A stretch of 64,000 nt of DNA from Aldrovandia affinis (taxonomy: Eukaryota; Chordata; Actinopteri; Notacanthiformes; Halosauridae), in the NCBI GenBank assembly GCA_029706075.1, contig JAINUG010000047.1, forward strand, positions 1,248,675 through 1,312,674, given 5' to 3'. The notes below the pieces were generated by a model that ran no database searches, was not told the DNA's origin, and saw only the letters and a list, made by a program, of their open reading frames with translations. The position numbers were made by a program, and so were the translations under genes. This document shows, piece after piece, positions 1 through 10,979 of the stretch. Numbering within the stretch: position 1 is the first letter of the stretch; each line of letters opens with the position of its first letter.

Positions 1-230
1 GCTTTATGCTGTATTGATAATGTGATGTCATACTGTAAATGTATTACTGTAAAATTTCTGCATCCATTTGTGCAAATAAATAAGATTACATTTTCAATTA
101 ACTTTTGAAGAATGTTCTTTACCTGTCTTTAGTAAGTATAACTGATAAATAATGCATTTTATAATATGACTAAAAATGAAAATATTCATAAATAATGCCT
201 TAAATGTGACAGGTTGTTTTACCTGCAATG
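1..230. other. AT-rich non-coding sequence, nothing recognised
   Basis: The stretch is AT-rich, with AATAAA-like words near 76-82. No exon, repeat or RNA gene could be recognised. Confidence 0.4.
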
Positions 231-640
231 ATGGCACTGATAAAAGAAACCTGGCACTGACACAGCATGATTGAGAAATGTAATCATCTTGTGCGCCAGT
301 GCATATCGTGTTCCAAACTGAGGTACAAGTAGTTTTATTGCCTCCCGAACATTGCCATTGAAGAGTTTGTCATCTGTACCCTTTAAAATGTGTTCAGTCA
401 GGCAAAGTCACCGGGCCAGAGAGGAAGCTGGGAAATTCAAGTTTCGGTATCGGTGGTGGCTCCTCATCTCTGATTCAGGAGGTCAGTAATCCCGTTCTTC
501 CGCGCTGCTGCGGCAGCCCTCAGCGAGCTCACACAGGCCTCCCAGCAGCAGGGACGCACCACTGACAATTAGCCGACTGGCCACTTGTCTGATCTGACCA
601 TCCCGATCTGATAGGCCAGAGAAACACAATGCCCTTTTGG
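231..640. promoter_or_regulatory. Candidate regulatory or conserved non-coding stretch
   Basis: A balanced-composition, non-repetitive stretch in an AT-rich surround, with CTGCTGCGGCAGCC and AGCGAGCTCACACAGG type words and no open frame of note. Its texture is like that of vertebrate conserved non-coding elements, but conservation cannot be tested here, so this is a pointer only. Confidence 0.22.
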
Positions 641-1435
641 TGAATAAAAATGTGATATTGCAATGGTCAGATCTGATGAAGTATCACAGGGACTGTTGTA
701 TCTTTACTTTCGGTGGTTTGTCCTTAACTTTGACTCAAGTGCTTAATTCTTAGATGCACAACCTATAGAACATACATCTTTCCACAATAGGGGCCTCAGA
801 GGTGCCCAACCAGAATACATGTCTTTCTTTTAAAAAATGCATGACATCTTTATCCCAATTCTTAACCCAATTATTTAGGTTGTGCATTTGACCGTACAGA
901 ACGATTTTAATGTTTGAATTACATTTATTTAACATATTTATAACAGACAAACTAATATCCAGAAAAGATAGAAATTGCAAAATTAAAAGGTCAAAATCAC
1001 CAATTTTGTAAAATACTGTAAAAATCTTAGTTTAAATATATATTTTCTTGTTGCATTTTCTTTTTGAAAAGAGTAAATAAATTTCATCACATTTTTGAGA
1101 GTTACTTATTAGCTATCATACTAATTAATAATATTATAATTAATACTTTTTATTATTGAGAAATACTTGTGGTAAACAAGGTCAGTATACAAATTATAAA
1201 ATATTATTATAATAAAATAAATAGTAAAATGTAAAAAAATATATTTAAAAAGGATGACATTCTGTGGTAAAACTGATTGCTATGTGAAAATACAATACAG
1301 TCAGTGCACTTCATTTAGCATTATTGTGTTTTGCAGCCTATGTAAACATATTTGTCATGTTTGAATCTGTAGTAGTTTATAAATGATTCATTAATGAATT
1401 AGGCCATAAACCAATCAATAAATACATGTATCTAC
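641..1435. other. AT-rich non-coding sequence
   Basis: Mostly AT-rich sequence with TATTAT and AATAAA runs. Positions 717-735 read TTTGTCCTTAACTTTGACT, which matches the terminal repeat of the MITE at 46.5 kb. No gene was seen. Confidence 0.4.
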
Positions 1436-1724
1436 CAATCTGCTTAATACCTAGCTACCTACCCACACACCTACTTATCTATCTCTATAACCTGTTAGCT
1501 AGTTAGTTAGCTAACTAATACACTCCATCCCATCCTTAACTATTAATCTGTCAGGCTACATATTTATCTGGCCAACTATTTCAAGTGTATATTGTATATT
1601 GTATAGTATTTATTTTACATGTCTGTCTATTTACTTGTGTGCGGAGCAACATACCATGTCAACACATTACATCTAGCTAGCTAAAGTAGCTAGCAGGGCT
1701 GCCAACCAATGAGCTAGATAGCTA
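1436..1724. repeat. Degenerate tetranucleotide (TAGC/GTTA/CTAC)-rich repeat
   Basis: Imperfect runs of CTAC, CTAT, GTTAGCTA and TAGCTAGC words occur around 1440-1515 and 1670-1723. This is low-complexity, self-complementary sequence with no coding content. Similar TAGC-rich patches occur near 2990, 24490, 29350 and 29500. Confidence 0.5.
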
Positions 1725-2526
1725 AGAACATTTTCCATTCACACATTGGAAATAATGAAAAGTGGTACTTGCAAATCAAGAAATTGATGTGTCAGTGTAT
1801 TATGAAATATACAGAGGCTATATAACGGACACACCAAACAATATATGAATATTTATTACTGTAACAAGTTTTGAACTGTTTCTAGTGGGATATTGGATCA
1901 TTCTTCAAGGAAAGCCTCCAGTTCTTTGAGGGATGAAATTACTCCGCACTCTGTATTCCAGAACGTCTCATAAAGGTTAAATTATGTTTAGATCTGGTGA
2001 TTGAGTGGGGGTGGGGGGCGGGGGGGCATGGAAATTGTTTGACTTTATCCTGGTGTTCATGAAACCACTCTTGAATCAATTTAGCAGTGTGTATGGGGGC
2101 ATTATTGTCTTGGAATGTGGGAGAATCTTGAGAAAACAATATTTGCACCACATGGTGCACCTGGTCGCCTAAAATAGCTTAGTATTCCTTGGCTGTAATT
2201 CTACCATGCAGATTAATAATCAAACCCAGTGTCTCCTATGAGATGGCTGCCCATACCATAGCAGATCCACCACCATGTTTAACAGTTGGGAATTGAACAT
2301 GTGGGTTGAAGGCTTTCTTTGGCTTTCTCCAAACATAAACCTGTCCAGATGTAGGGAAAAGAGTAAAAGACGAATCATCGTACCATATTACTTTCTATCA
2401 CTACCTAGAAGTCTAGATTTTGTTCTCATTACACCAGGTTATGCCTTGTTGTGCATTAGCCTTGGGTTAAAGACGATTTCCTTATGCCAGCCCTACCATA
2501 AGTATCAACTTTGTGAAGCTAACAAT

Positions 2527-4629
2527 TAGGGCTATGACATTTGCACGGTATGATAATCGTACTACTCAATATCACGGTTTTCGGTATATCACGGTATCAG
2601 TTTTTAAGCTACAAAAAAGTATCACACAAAGTTTACAACTTGACCTGTTTATTGTATGGCTCTTTGCATATGTATATACCATTTTAATTGATAAATAAAA
2701 CAAAAAAGGCATATTTTTCACTCCTTGTAATTGTACATTTTGCTTTATCGCATTATCAGTTTATCGTGTCTAGTATTATATTTAGCTACTCACTTTTTCC
2801 ATTGTGGCATAAGGTGATGGGAGATCTCAACAACAACACCTTTTTTTCTGAATCCAAAATGAGTCCACACGGATGAACGAGTTTGCTTTTTGGGGAGACA
2901 TAATTCGTCATTACAGACCGCCTTGGCATCGGAATCAGCATCGGACATCGCAGGTTTTATAACGGACAGCAAACAGAGATTTATGCCGTGTAGCTAACTA
3001 GCTAATGACAGCTACCTAACAGGGGTTGTGAAATGCGAGGGAGCTGTCTGCACGTGCGCTATCGCATTGTAAACAAAACAAAATGCAAGAACAGCCAAAG
3101 AGGTGGTGGGATTAAATCATATTAGCAGACACCCCAGGTCCAGTATTATATTATTTAACCCATATCTGCCTGATGTATTCTTTATAAACACGCTGTGTGC
3201 CTAGCCACAAAACACCCATTCACACTCAGCCAACCTTCAGTCTAACACTTACCTCTTATTGGAAGTAAGAGAAACAATAGGCAAATCATGTATCATTGGA
3301 AAGGGCATTAAATGGTCTTTATTTTTATGTATAAACGTGTTATGCCCAATCACAAAACATTTGCAATTGAAAAACCTCATATACAAATTATGAAAATGTG
3401 AAAATATTTACGTGTACATAATTTTGAAATTTGACGTGAAGAGTTATATTTCAATGAATTGAGTTCGTATCATTCTCTGTAATGTCACAAGTTTGTCTCA
3501 TTCTTCATTTTGTTATTAGTTTCAATTTTTTGCATGCCTTTTGTTTGTTGTGTCTGTTGGGATCATCATAAGCAAATTTATGGTAATGGAAGCGCCCAAA
3601 ACATGGATCAGAACACATATCATCACCTTCTTAAAATAGTCATTTTTTGAGGAAAATTATTTTTTTGCCTAAGTCATCTCTTCATGATGCTGGCCACCTC
3701 TGGTAAAATTGCCTACATCCTTAATTGAAAAGATCATGCTGTTCCTACCCCGGTAGTATAATGGCCTACGTCAAGAGTGTGACTTAGGCCGTTTTATTTG
3801 TTGCCTAAGTCACAAGACAATGTGGCAATTTTACAAGCTTTCAAGATGGCGGCTGTTTACCAAGTCACTTACTACAGAAGTAATTTGGCCTCAGTCAGGT
3901 TTAAAATTGCCTGTCACCACAGCATGTTCGTAAATTGGCCTAAGTAATCTAATCCTTTTATGTTACATCATTGACAGACAGCGTTATTTGTATGTCAATA
4001 GTCATATATTGTCATAACCTTTTTGTATGAAATTATTAATAAATATCATATATTCTGTATTTGGTTCAGTTTATTATGTTTTTTGAAAAACTAGAAAATA
4101 TGACTTATTTCTTTCTCTTTGTATTATGGACTTTATTGTAAACAATGCAAGCATTTAGAATAGCGATGTCAATCATGTACCAAATTATTTTATAGGCCTA
4201 CTTACCACTTTAGTGACTTTGTTTGTCTCTTGTAGCAGGCGTTTTTTTGTCAGCGAAGTCTACACCCCGCATGTGTTTGTTATATAATTATATAATATTT
4301 GGACGTTGCACCTCAACACGAATTACACGAATTCGCAACACGAATTTCTGCTACAATATTTTCTGTAAATCCCGTAGACCGGTGAATGTAGGCTACTGCT
4401 TGTGAGGTAGACCTACGGAAAACCCCGTCGTTCGGCGGATATGGGTTAATGGGAGTTATTTAGACATTTAGTAGGGCAACGGTTGAAATATTTTTTTCCC
4501 CATATGAAAAAAGCTTTTGCCCCGTGATGTAGCCTACTATTACGGTATTGCGTTGAGTTTATGATAGTACTATTTCATATTTTAATATCGTGGTATACCA
4601 TCATACCGGTATACCGTCACACCCCTACT
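2527..4629. mobile_element. hAT-superfamily non-autonomous element with 8-bp target-site duplication
   Basis: The left end reads TAGGGCTATGAC and the right end, read on the minus strand, TAGGGGTGTGAC; 20 of the first 30 terminal positions match, including the shared block CGGTATGAT. The flanking 8-mers are CTAACAAT (2519-2526) and CTCACAAT (4630-4637), matching 7 of 8. An 8-bp duplication with TAGGG/CAGGG ends is the hAT signature. The element lies inside the Tc1 transposase reading frame, which restores across the gap. No transposase is recognisable. After removing the inner piggyBac-like element it is about 0.8 kb. The interior holds TAGC-rich sequence near 2990 and an unrecognised stretch of balanced composition at 2815-3090. 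Confidence 0.85.
3159..4445. mobile_element. piggyBac-like non-autonomous element flanked by TTAA
   Basis: The terminal inverted repeats are CCCATATCTGCC at the left and GGCGGATATGGG at the right (11 of 12 pairing). They are bounded on both sides by TTAA (3155-3158 and 4446-4449). TTAA duplication together with CCC...GGG ends is the hallmark of piggyBac transposition. It sits wholly inside the hAT element. No piggyBac transposase can be read; the only open frame of note (4223-4405, 60 codons) resembles nothing I know. The interior at 3660-3950 has a cluster of short GCCTAAGTCA-type repeats in both orientations. Length is 1287 bp, far shorter than autonomous piggyBacs, so it would have needed an enzyme in trans. 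Confidence 0.8.
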
Positions 4630-4800
4630 CACAATACACAGCTTTTTTACATCACGGAGGTGTAGATTTATGTCTTTTTTTGAGGCTGTTATTTGGGGTT
4701 TTTAGCAACTATCCTGTTAAGTGTCCGTCTATTCATGATTTTTAACACTTGACACATTCAATTTTTTTTCTAAATTCTCTTTCTGCTGTTTTGTCCCCGT

Positions 4801-4937
4801 TTTTCTCCCAATTTTTTGTATCCAGTTATACCCTCCTTTTCATGTCAATTATCCCACTCCCTCATATAGCTATCTTATGAGTTCGCTGCCGTCTTCCTGA
4901 TACCGGCAGTGACATGAGGCTGGGCACCGCCTCCTAC
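4801..4937 (-). repeat. 3' fragment of a tRNA-derived SINE (same family as 23440-23817)
   Basis: Read on the plus strand it runs from TTTTCTCCCAATTTT through TTCATGTCAATTATCCC and GAGTTCGCTGCCGTC to GCCTCCTAC. This matches the reverse complement of the 3' half of the complete SINE at 23440-23817 (TTTTCTCCCAATTT, TTTATGTCAATCCCC, GAGTTCACTGCCGTA, GTCTCCTAC) in the same order and spacing, with scattered substitutions. The tRNA-like head is missing, as expected for 5' truncation or decay. It abuts the right end of the Tc1 remnant. Confidence 0.7.
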
Positions 4938-5339
4938 TAACCGGAACCGAGCCGGTTTTAGTAATGAAACAAAGTAACACTTGCTTACATTTGTTCATCA
5001 AATGTAAGGACAAACTGCAAAGCAGGATGATTTAATAGGATTTAATAAAGTGTGATCTGAAAATTTCAAAGGTAGAAAACCTTTTCTAATTTTCATGAAA
5101 GGATCTTCCTTTTTGGCAATCGTAGTTAGCTGGCAGCTGTTCTAAATAAATTAAAAAGAACATATTTACTGCATTGTACTCAACAATGTTATCTGTATTG
5201 GTACTGGTTATTTTTACTATCGCATCATGTGTATTTAAATAATTGCACTTCGGGAATTTATTTGACATCTGTAACAAAAGAGTTAGTTGACTATGTGTTA
5301 TTTAGAAATTGTATCTTTGTAAATTCCTTTAATTGACCT
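4938..5339. other. Non-coding sequence, nothing recognised
   Basis: Contains a short self-complementary stretch (ACCGGAACCGAGCCGGTTTT near 4939) and then AT-rich sequence. No gene or repeat family was recognised. Confidence 0.35.
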
Positions 5340-5860
5340 CAATCCTCTGGATAGAGATGAGAGGTGGATGCAGCAGATCCTTTCTTTTGCTGTGGGTTTC
5401 TCCTCAGTCGCAGAGTTAAAATTCACAGCTGTGTCTTTTAATAGCTAGCAATGAATCCAAGGGGTAATCAGACCCAGAATTCCTCAGCCACGTGAAACAG
5501 CATTTGCCACCTCCACAAAAGAAACCACACCAGGGGGAAAGACACCCCTGTGACTTTGTGACCAATGACCAGAGGTGGCCTCCCCTGCTCCACCTCCAAA
5601 TCGTTTAGTAGGGGAAATGATCATTTTCATACCATTGACTTAATTGGCTGCTGTTGAGGCTGGGGCAGGAATAAATTGACACCCATGTGTTTAAAAAATC
5701 TGCTAGCTAGTAAATGTAGAAAAAGGAGAGGGCCACTGTTAGCTGTTACCATGAGACCATAGAAACCATCAGCAATTAATAGGGAAAACAGTGCACTGGT
5801 CTCTCAGAGCAGATCCTAGAGATGTTTGTTTAGCAGCCTGTCCCTGAAACCACTACTTTT
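5340..5860. promoter_or_regulatory. Candidate regulatory or conserved non-coding stretch
   Basis: A balanced-composition unique-looking stretch with CAGCCACGTGAAAC (an E-box CACGTG), CCACCTCC repeats and AATTGG words, flanked by AT-rich DNA. No reading frame resembles a protein. Proposed only from its texture; cross-species alignment is needed to support it. Confidence 0.22.
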
Positions 5861-6061
5861 CCTGCAGCAGTTACGATGATTTATCATGTCTGATGGGAAA
5901 TATGAACTATTTGAAATGAAAACACGTAACATGAGTCATGTTTTCTTTGGGGTTCCTTACTTTTCAACCTCATATGTTTTCAACTGATCTTTCTGCAATG
6001 GCCAATATAGAGGGTATGTATTTTGACAAGAGAAAGATGACACGGACAAGATAAAGATGTA

Positions 6062-7590
6062 CAGTGCCCTCCAGAATTATTGTTACCATTGGTAAATATG
6101 AGCAAAAAAGGCTATGAAAAAATGTATTTGCTGTTCATCAGCTTGATCTTACACTCAAAATATGAGAGAAATTTAACCTATAATTGAAGTCAAATTATTC
6201 AAAGAAAAAAAAATCCTTATCAAGAAATAAACATTTTTCTCAAAAACTGCATTTAGTACTTTGTGCACCCTCCCCTTGCCAAGATAACAGCACTGAGTCT
6301 TCTCCTATAATACTTGATGAGGTGGGAGAACACATAGCAAGGGATCTCAGACCATCCCTCCATACAGAATCTCTCCAGATCCTTCAGAGTCCTTGGTCCT
6401 TGCTTGTCCTCTTCAGCTCACCCCACTGGTTTTCAATGAGGTTTAGGTTGTGGGACTGGGATAGCCATTGCAAAAGCTTGATTCTGTGGTCAGTGAACCA
6501 TTTTTTCTGTGGATTTGTAGGTATGCTTTGGATCATTGTCCTGCTGGAAGAGACAACCATGACACTGTTTTAGCCTCCTGGCAGAGGCAGCCAGATTTTG
6601 ATCTAAAATCTCCTGGTACTTGATGGAGTCCAGCCTAACAAAGTTGCCAGGGCCTGTGGAAAACCATACTTCACAGTGGGGATTAGGTTCTTTTCTGCAT
6701 GATCACCCCTCTTTTTACACCAAATCCATCTCCGGTGTTTGTTGCTAAAAATCTATATTTTTGTCTCATCTGGCCACAAAACCTGGTTTCACTCAAAGTT
6801 CCAGTGACGTTTAGCAAACTCCAGCGCTTACGTTTCTGGTTTGATGACAGTAGAGGCTTTCTTCTGAAATAGCTTGTTGGCATGGAGGTGAAGTCTAATT
6901 GTAGTTTCGGAGACTTGGTGACCCTAAGATGCAACCAACTTTTGCAATTCTCCAACTGTTATCCTTGGAGAAATGTTTGCCTCTCGAACCATTCTCCTCA
7001 TTGTGCGTAGGGAAAAAATACACTTCCGTCCTCTTCCAGGCAGGTTCATCACCACTCCAGTTCTTTTAAACTTCTTAATTATTGCCCTAATAGTGGAGAT
7101 GGGTATTTTCAGGCATGTAGATATTTTTTTATAGCCATTGCATGATTTATGAAGGTCAACAACCTTTTGTCTCATTTCATTTGTGTATTGTCTGATCTTA
7201 CCCATGTTGATGGATGACTAAGGGAGTTTGGCCTGGGTGTCACCTCATTTATACCCGAGTGAAAAGTCATGGATGACCACTAAAGAGTTCCTAAAGAGTC
7301 AGGTGAACTATATATATACATATATAAATGTGAATACCCTTAATTTAGATTTTGTTCATAAGAATTTCTAGGGTGCCAATAATTATGACACGTTTTTGAG
7401 AAAAATGCATATCTTTTGATAAGGTTGATTATTATTTTATTTTTTTCTAATAATTTGACTTCAATTAAAGGTTAGATTTTGCTCATATTTTGAGTTCAAG
7501 ATCAAGCTGATGAACAAACAACAAATACATTTTTTCATAGCCTTTTTTGCTCATCTTTACCAAGGCTAACAATAATTCTGGAAGGCACTG
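6062..7590 (-). mobile_element. Full-length Tc1-like transposon with TA duplications and long inverted repeats
   Basis: The ends are CAGTGCCCTCCAGAATTATT and its inverse ...AATAATTCTGGAAGGCACTG, flanked by TA on each side (6060-6061 and 7591-7592). Inner copies of the inverted repeat (GAGCAAAAAAGGCTATG; TGATGAACA; the TTGACTTCAATTA block) give repeats of roughly 200 bp, the IR/DR layout of fish Tc1 elements. The transposase is on the minus strand. At 1529 bp it keeps the complete length expected for this class, and it is the most complete Tc1 copy in the window. It is the same family as 34324-35510. Confidence 0.9.
6250..7205 (-). pseudogene. Frameshifted Tc1-like transposase (helix-turn-helix plus DDE domain)
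   Basis: It starts at ATG 7205 with MGKIRQYTNEMRQKVVDLHK, the paired-type helix-turn-helix of Tc1 transposases. The second helix-turn-helix and the basic linker (GRGRK) follow before the frame is lost near 6924. A second frame at 6683-6955 carries the middle (RKPLLSSNQKRKR, then a GQMRQKYRF block where the first catalytic Asp region W-D-E is expected; the Asp appears lost). The C-terminal part down to about 6250 can be traced in several frames (for example on the complement of TCATTGTCCTGCTGGAAG near 6533). Several frame changes make it inactive. Confidence 0.75.
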
Positions 7591-7592
7591 TA

Positions 7593-9284
7593 TAGAAGTA
7601 GCAGCACAATTGATTTCTGTTATGAATTTTAACTTGTCTTTTCTTTCTGGATTGTACTCAAGTGAGGCATGTAATGGGATAGATAGAGAGATAGAGATAC
7701 AGAAAGAGAGAGGGGAGGAGTGAGAAAGCTTCATAAAATAGTGGCCTCTAATACTGTAGAATTGTTTTCTCTGTCAAATGTTTGATTTATTTCAAAGAAT
7801 ATTTCAAAACAGTTCCTGTGGAACAGGAAGGTTTGATTTCCCTTGGGCAAGAAAGGCCACCACTGTAGTTGCATTGTAAACATTGTTGCCGAAGTTGTCA
7901 ACAAAAGGAATCGGAATTGTGCAAAGTTATGCAACCCTGATGTTTTTGTGGCAAAGAAGGGCAACGGGTGACTCCCACATTGTGTGTATGTCATTTCAGA
8001 ATCCTAATCGCCACACTTTGAAAGCATAAACAAAGTAATGAAGGAATGTGTGGAGACATACCAAACAGTTTTTGTAACAGATTTAATTAATCAGTTCAGT
8101 TGATCAATTCAGTTGTCTTTATCTCTGTTTATATAATTGATTGTCATTTTCCATCTATGGCAATGTCAGTCAAGTCAATGCACAATTTGACCATTTGTTC
8201 ATAATGATTCCTTTGCCCTTTCTTTGTTTCAATTAGCTGAATCGCTATCTGAAACGACTCGCATTACTGTGCTGATTGACACCAATCGGTCAGTGTTAGT
8301 CAGACAAACATGAATATTAGCTGTGAAATTCTCCTGAGAGTTAAACTAATGCATGAAGGGAGGGTCCCTGATCAACAAACTGAAGTCAAGAAAAAACGAA
8401 GTGCATCATGCATGCATACCCTGGGGACGGTTTACTACAGTGTGTTCTTATTGATGCTATATATTGAGTATACTGTAGTCATTTTCTACTTTCTACATAT
8501 ATTTATGTTCCCGATAGCATTTTTTATGCATTGCATATTTGTGAAAATAATGAATATAGCGCAGGTTGTAAAATTTGATATTGAATATTTGAATTTCCCA
8601 AACCTGTCATAAGAAATAAAGTTATACGGTACAGTGTATATATCTAACGAAGACCTCTCTTCTATCCAAGCACACTGTTTTGCTGTAGCGCTGAGTAATG
8701 AATTTAAGGAAGTGATACGTATTTTTACGTTTCTTGCACATTAATGCCAGTGACTGTTGAACTCCTGCTGTTGAATAAAGAGACACTTCAATTAATTTAC
8801 CAAGTTTAGGTAAAAGCACATTATGGTTTCCTTGAAATATATATTACGTTATATATAAATATTTTTGCGTTTATTCTTCTAAATGTCCTGCACCTTTCTT
8901 AAAAAAAGAAGACAAAAGAGAAAAGCAACCCAGTAATAACCCATAAATAAGCCAGACAACAAAATGTAATGCAGTTTACCGAAAATAACAGTTGAACCTC
9001 CGTTTGAATGAAATGCATTTTACAGTAGCTTCAGTGAAATATAAATCATATTTACATACTGTAAGAAGTAATGATGGACTTTTTGTAGCTATTTTGTACT
9101 TCAGTATTGAGCATTGCATATGAAAATATTATGATGGAATGATGGAAAAAGAAAGCTAATATTCATTAAAAAGATGGATGATAAATGTCTGTACATACAG
9201 ACACACAGTTTGATCACAAACTGTACAGTCAGCATAATCATATGCAGTGTGTCACTCAGGCACTCTCACATATCCTTATGGCCA
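7593..9284. other. Unique-looking AT-rich sequence, no gene seen
   Basis: Includes a GATAGAGAGAGA-type purine run near 7680-7725. I saw no exon with good splice sites and no repeat family. Confidence 0.4.
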
Positions 9285-9414
9285 CACATTCACTATCACA
9301 TACACACACACATGCAAACATAAATAGTGCACACATACTCATGTTACTCAATCACAAATAAGTACATTAACATTGACACACATACACATGCACAAACACA
9401 CACACAGACATCCC
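9285..9414. repeat. Imperfect (CA)n-rich tract
   Basis: Interrupted runs of CACACA, CATACACA and CACAAACACACACACAGAC across about 130 bp. This is a degenerate microsatellite; the frame through it (His/Thr-rich) is an artefact. Confidence 0.7.
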
Positions 9415-9709
9415 CCTACACATTCTTCATTGAATTTAACATGGAAGCATGGGTGAAGGGCATAAGGTATTGCCATTGCAAAGGCTCCTGGGAGCTGTAT
9501 GACCTCTGGTTAGGGAAGTGGCCATTTAGGGCTGTTGTTGAAACTTGAAGATGGATAGCAGAACTTCTGTCTCTCAGCTCTTCAATAGCTGTTGCTAATT
9601 GTGTAGATTAACATTTTCTGATTTACATTGATTCCTTACTTTTACATTCTGGTACAGCCTTCCCTAATATTCACATCAGTTAACAACCTGTATGTATCAG
9701 GTCAAGATC

Positions 9710-9787
9710 CAATTGAAGAGCGTTTTTCCAAAACTCCCTTGACCAAAAGTGGACTTGAGGGAGTTTTGGAAAAACACTCTTCAATTG
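9710..9787. repeat. 78-nt near-perfect inverted repeat (hairpin)
   Basis: The left arm 9710-9742 begins CAATTGAAGAGCGTTTTTCC and the right arm 9755-9787 ends AAAAACACTCTTCAATTG. The arms are 33 nt each, with one C:A mismatch and two G:U-compatible pairs, and a 12-nt loop CCAAAAGTGGAC. This could be a very short palindromic MITE, a residual transposon end pair, or a transcribed hairpin such as a microRNA-like precursor. No known microRNA sequence is recognised. The outermost CAATTG is itself a palindrome. Confidence 0.75.
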
Positions 9788-10979
9788 CTCTGCTGCATTT
9801 TGTGACTTAAAATACCTTTTTAGCAGGACTTTTCCAGTCTTTCGGCAGCAGCAGAAAACTGTTTGATATTGTGAAGGGATTCTGGATAATCTGGATTCTT
9901 TATAATTATGCTATTTATCAAATTGTGTACCCATTTCTGAAAATCATAATCAAAATGTGTGTACTCATTTCCAAGTAATTCTTAATGTACCATGGGCTAT
10001 TTTACTATACTGTATATGATTAATAAATTATACGTAATGTAATTCCTACATATTGTCTTTTGAGGACTTGCTATAGGGATGTCCCCATTGATATTTAATG
10101 TGACTCACATAGAGGCGGAAAAGAGACACGGTCTTCTTCATAGAGGATTTTCGGGATACAGATTGTTCCGGAAAGTTACAGATCCAATTATTCTTTGGAA
10201 GATATATCTAGTGTTATTTCCTTTATCCTTTGTTCATTGCATTTGGAAGAGAACCATGCGGGTGTCGGCCGTGAAATGTATATTGTGAGAGGCCAAACTT
10301 TACTGATGTTTTCTTTTTTGTTTGTGTAAAAGTCGCCTCTGGATAATCGACTAACGGAAATTGCTTGTCTTCGACAAGGGGGTTCACTGACCAGGCTTGC
10401 AATCCTTTCTCAGTTTTGTGAGGTTATAGGAAGTGTAAAGTTAAAAAAGTGACAGAGAAGAGACAATTGGATTAATACCATTAACCCAAATCCTTGCTCA
10501 TGTTAACCGTAATAAACAGGACCCCCGCCTGTGCCTCATCCAGGGTCAGAGAAGCAATCAGTAAATTTAGACCAAGGTCCGGCTGAAATCAATACAAACA
10601 AGATAAATTTCCTAATGTGTTCTATAGATCCCTGGGTGGTCAAGAAAGGCAGTTACACTTCCCCTCTCTGTTTTTCTTTGTGAGAGGGAAAGGAAAAATA
10701 AATTGCATAATTGAAAAAAAGCAATGAGGGGAATGCTATTTTTATTCATTTTATGGATGGCTTAAGTCACACACTGAAGGGACTTTAATAAGCCATTTTG
10801 ATCCTCCCAGATCTGAAAAGGTGGAAAACTCCAGAAAACATAAGCTCCATGCTTTCACAGTAAAAAAGAAAGCTGTATTCAACAGCCATGCAACATTGGG
10901 GCATGTACTGTAGTGTAATGTAGCTGCATGATTTATTTTACAATTTATTTTTGGTAGACAAAGACAAAGATGACAGGAG
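9788..10979. other. Non-coding sequence, nothing recognised
   Basis: AT-rich to balanced sequence. No exon, RNA gene or repeat family was recognised. Confidence 0.35.

Larger units (their letters stand above)
1890..4740 (-). pseudogene. Broken Tc1-type transposase gene in two parts
   Basis: These are coding remnants of the element above: N-terminal part at about 4640-4740, and central and C-terminal parts at about 1890-2518. The helix-turn-helix and linker region is interrupted by the hAT insertion at the ELHK motif. The DDE-type catalytic block around QDNNAPIHT is visible; elsewhere in-frame stops such as the one after IRKSSLTQG break it. It is degenerate enough to be an old fossil. Confidence 0.75.
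1860..4745 (-). mobile_element. Tc1/mariner-family element, split by nested hAT and piggyBac-like insertions
   Basis: Minus-strand translation gives pieces of a Tc1-type transposase in the right order. At the right end (about 4740 to 4640) is the N-terminal MNRRTLNRIVAKNP region. It continues past the insertion as VYCELHKVDTYGRAGIRK (across about 4640, then 2520 to 2470). A C-terminal part at about 2150-2030 contains FQDNNAPIHTAKLIQEWF, with the second catalytic Asp block. The tail reads SSLKELEAFLEE near 1900. Stops and frameshifts are scattered throughout, so it cannot encode an active enzyme. The two halves become contiguous once the hAT element at 2527-4629 is removed. The outer ends are approximate because clear terminal repeats could not be aligned. 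Confidence 0.8.
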
